In this document: positions 62,442 through 64,000 of the stretch, one piece after another
How positions within the stretch are numbered: the first letter of the stretch is position 1
Layout: each line of letters starts with the position of its first letter
DNA from: Rhabditophanes sp. KR3021
Taxonomy: Eukaryota > Nematoda > Chromadorea > Rhabditida > Alloionematidae
NCBI GenBank assembly: GCA_963281155.1
Contig: CAUJLY010000006.1
Location: 3,286,001-3,350,000, forward strand
Direction: 5' to 3'
Length of the DNA: 64,000 bases
Position numbers and translations under genes: made by a program
Notes under the pieces: model-generated
The model's input: only the letters and a program-made list of their open reading frames with translations
Database searches by the model: none
What the model was told of the DNA's origin: nothing

Positions 62442-63187
62442 ACATGTAATGTTCCAAAATGTAAAAAAGCTGGAAGATCAAAGAAGTATCGTGAAAATAT
62501 AGCAGTATGATCAAAGGATTGTCGTTGAAACATCAAAGAAGCATCTTTGAAACAAAGCTGGAGTTTTTATTAAATAATTATTCAAGTATATTCTAATTGT
62601 ATCCAATGATTTGCCGAATAGTTAATATTTCAAATTTATAAATAAATAATCCAACTCATATTTTGATTTGCCAAAGTACAAAACTGATTTTATCTTACTA
62701 TTCATCATTTTTTTACCATTTTTATTTTTAAACAAGCACGCAATGTCTGTATTATACGATTTCTAAATCAACATATATTTCATCGACATTCATCATTTTG
62801 TCGTTGAAAAATGTAAGTACCATTGCATACACTTTACATAATTTTGTAACATCTTGTGATACCCTCTTTGTTTGCTTCCCTCACATGTGATTATTCCTAT
62901 TGATGGCCCATTAAAACGGTATATTTTAAAGTCAAATGTGCTTATTAATAGAATTAATGTAAACATAGAAAGGCGTTTATTCATTAATCATCAAAAAACG
63001 CCTGCCAAACACATTTTATATGATAATAAAAGCAAAAAAATTGCTATTTAAGAAAAGGATTTCTTCATTCTCTTCACCCTTGAATTATAGTTACTTTTGT
63101 ACTATACTAAATTCAAACGCCACCGAAAAAGTAAATTTAAAATTTCTAAATCATTTCTAATGAAAACTTCTTTTTAGATCAATCAAA
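62442..63187. other. Intergenic region with the upstream exon of the micro-protein gene
   Basis: A 5' UTR intron is likely: GAAAAA|GTAAATTT near 63130 and CTTCTTTTTAG at about 63167-63177, followed by ATCAATCAAAATGG. The - strand frame at 62793-62984 shows no domain. Confidence 0.4.
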
Positions 63188-63325
63188 ATGGATGATGACG
63201 CCAGAAAAGCTGCTGAAGAACAACGAGCTCAACGCCAAAAGGAGCGCATCGAAGCTTTGAGAAGAGCTGGTGAAGAAGCTGCCCGTGATGCCCGAGAGCA
63301 TGCTGTAAGAGAAAAACGCAAGTAG
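63188..63325 (+). CDS. 45-residue highly charged helical micro-protein
   Basis: The frame starts at ATG 63188 in context AAAATGG and ends TAG at 63323-63325. It reads MDDDARKAAEEQRAQRQKER and continues with alternating Glu/Arg/Ala to end in REKRK. It is clearly less AT-rich than its surroundings, follows a strong splice acceptor 10 bases before the ATG, and is followed by AATAAA at 63446-63451. The i/i+4 pattern of Glu and Arg predicts one continuous alpha helix (single alpha-helix type) without hydrophobic heptads. The family is not recognised. Base composition, splice context and poly(A) signal argue that it is a real short gene. It could alternatively be the last exon of a longer protein, but the purine-rich ATG context and upstream stops favour a complete frame. 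Confidence 0.7.
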   Translation: MDDDARKAAEEQRAQRQKERIEALRRAGEEAARDAREHAVREKRK

Positions 63326-63878
63326 ACTTTCCTTGCCTTGCTGATTATGTTTAAAGAGCTAATATCAATGTTGAATATTTGTCGGATTGTTCTTTATGAT
63401 TCTATTATGTTTCTTTCATCATTATTAACTTTAAATAATTTCTGCAATAAATCTCTTCTCATAATTTGGTACATTATATTCCACACAGTTTCGTGTTTGA
63501 CATTCATTATTTTAATCGAAAAATATGTATTAACCATATATGTTGCATAATTGTTCTGGTAAAATTATTTATTTAAAACCAATTCACACAAATTATAGCC
63601 CTGATGATTTTAAACAAAGTCTGCCAAATTTAACTTTTATGAAATATAATTGATTTTTCGCTAGAAACAAAAATAATTAGTAAATTTAAAGTTAAAAGCG
63701 TAACAAAAGGAACATTTATTATATCAAATCAATTTTTATATGCTGCTTAAAATATATTACTAAAATATAGCAGGGAGTAATGGTATAGAGGTAATAACTG
63801 TGGAACCAGCTATTATTTAAAGCGATGAAATGCTTGAGGCAGTAGTTTAGTTCAAAAACATCGAAAATAATTGAAAAA
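63326..63878. other. 3' flank between two convergent genes
   Basis: This holds the AATAAA at 63446-63451 of the micro-protein gene. The frames at 63338-63550 (+) and 63719-63913 (-) are not convincing; the latter overlaps the real terminal exon in another frame. Confidence 0.5.
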
Positions 63879-64000
63879 TTAATTGCTTCTTGTTTTAGAA
63901 CGAATTCGTTCAAGGCTTTTTAAGCGCTTTTGTTCTTTATACTTCAAAGCCTGAAAATATATAATTAAATTAGAAATAAAATTAACTTACAACAGAGTTA
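63879..64000 (-). CDS. Last exons of a basic protein gene running off the right edge (partial)
   Basis: The - strand terminal exon 63950-63879 follows the acceptor tatattttcag and reads ALKYKEQKRLKSLERIRSKT then RSN and TAA. It joins in phase 0 to an exon whose last bases (AACTCTGTT, then the donor GTAAGTTA at 63990) lie at the window edge. The intron is 40 bases. The visible 23 residues are Lys/Arg-rich and helical, as in many nucleolar or ribosome-biogenesis factors, but no family can be named. Confidence 0.6.

Noticed and set aside
1..64000. tRNA, rRNA, spliced-leader RNA, CRISPR array or intact transposon
   Set aside because: I looked for B-box-like GGTTCGA signals, known small-RNA cores, spaced direct repeats and transposase motifs and saw none. 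This was by eye; a covariance-model scan would be decisive.

Overview
The window looks like nuclear DNA of a small-intron invertebrate, most probably a nematode. It is AT-rich, the genes have many introns, and the short ones are mostly 41-51 nt with GT...AG ends. The gene set fits: an XK/CED-8-like scramblase with DxxD motifs in its N-terminus, a glutamate transporter with the Ala-rich ASSA loop that I recall from nematode GLT-1, a SUR-5-type acetoacetyl-CoA synthetase, a TIS11-type CCCH protein and a SPEN/DIN-1-type regulator. Several start codons have a splice acceptor just upstream with no clear donor, which would fit spliced-leader trans-splicing. The species was not identified.

Left part (1-18.3 kb). 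The 3' end of an unidentified + strand gene enters from the left, with two or three alternative terminal exons. After a long gene-poor stretch come a small basic protein with an AT-hook-like motif (8406-8759, +) and a convergent four-exon gene for a Ser-rich protein of 318 residues (9365-11070, -). The next 7 kb holds no gene I can defend, only scattered coding-like fragments on the - strand near 14.5-16.5 kb.

Centre (18.3-50 kb). The main gene is a SPEN family transcriptional co-regulator (18313-30120, +): three RRMs, a very long acidic and charged middle, and a C-terminal SPOC domain. Restoring its frame needs two single-base corrections. It is followed by TMEM151 (32537-34793, +), with one more single-base frame break, and by the CCCH zinc-finger gene (36260 to about 42277, -), which has a cassette exon, a distant first exon and a possible 20-nt intron. 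About 7.7 kb of apparently non-coding DNA separates it from a KCTD-type BTB gene.

Right part (50-64 kb). Compact, ordinary genes all on the + strand: KCTD (49990-50734), acetoacetyl-CoA synthetase (52487-54618), XK-related/CED-8-like protein (56165-57652) and excitatory amino-acid transporter (58902-60386). Among them lie gene relics: a family B GPCR TM3 fragment, a possible receptor-like exon, and a head-to-head pair of decayed histone H2B and H2A genes. A 45-residue charged micro-protein (63188-63325) and the last exons of a - strand gene close the window. I see no operon, mobile element with intact coding capacity, tRNA, rRNA or CRISPR array. The most unusual items are the decayed H2A/H2B pair, the alternative C-terminal exons at the left edge, the micro-protein, the ultra-short intron candidate and the clustered single-base frame breaks.
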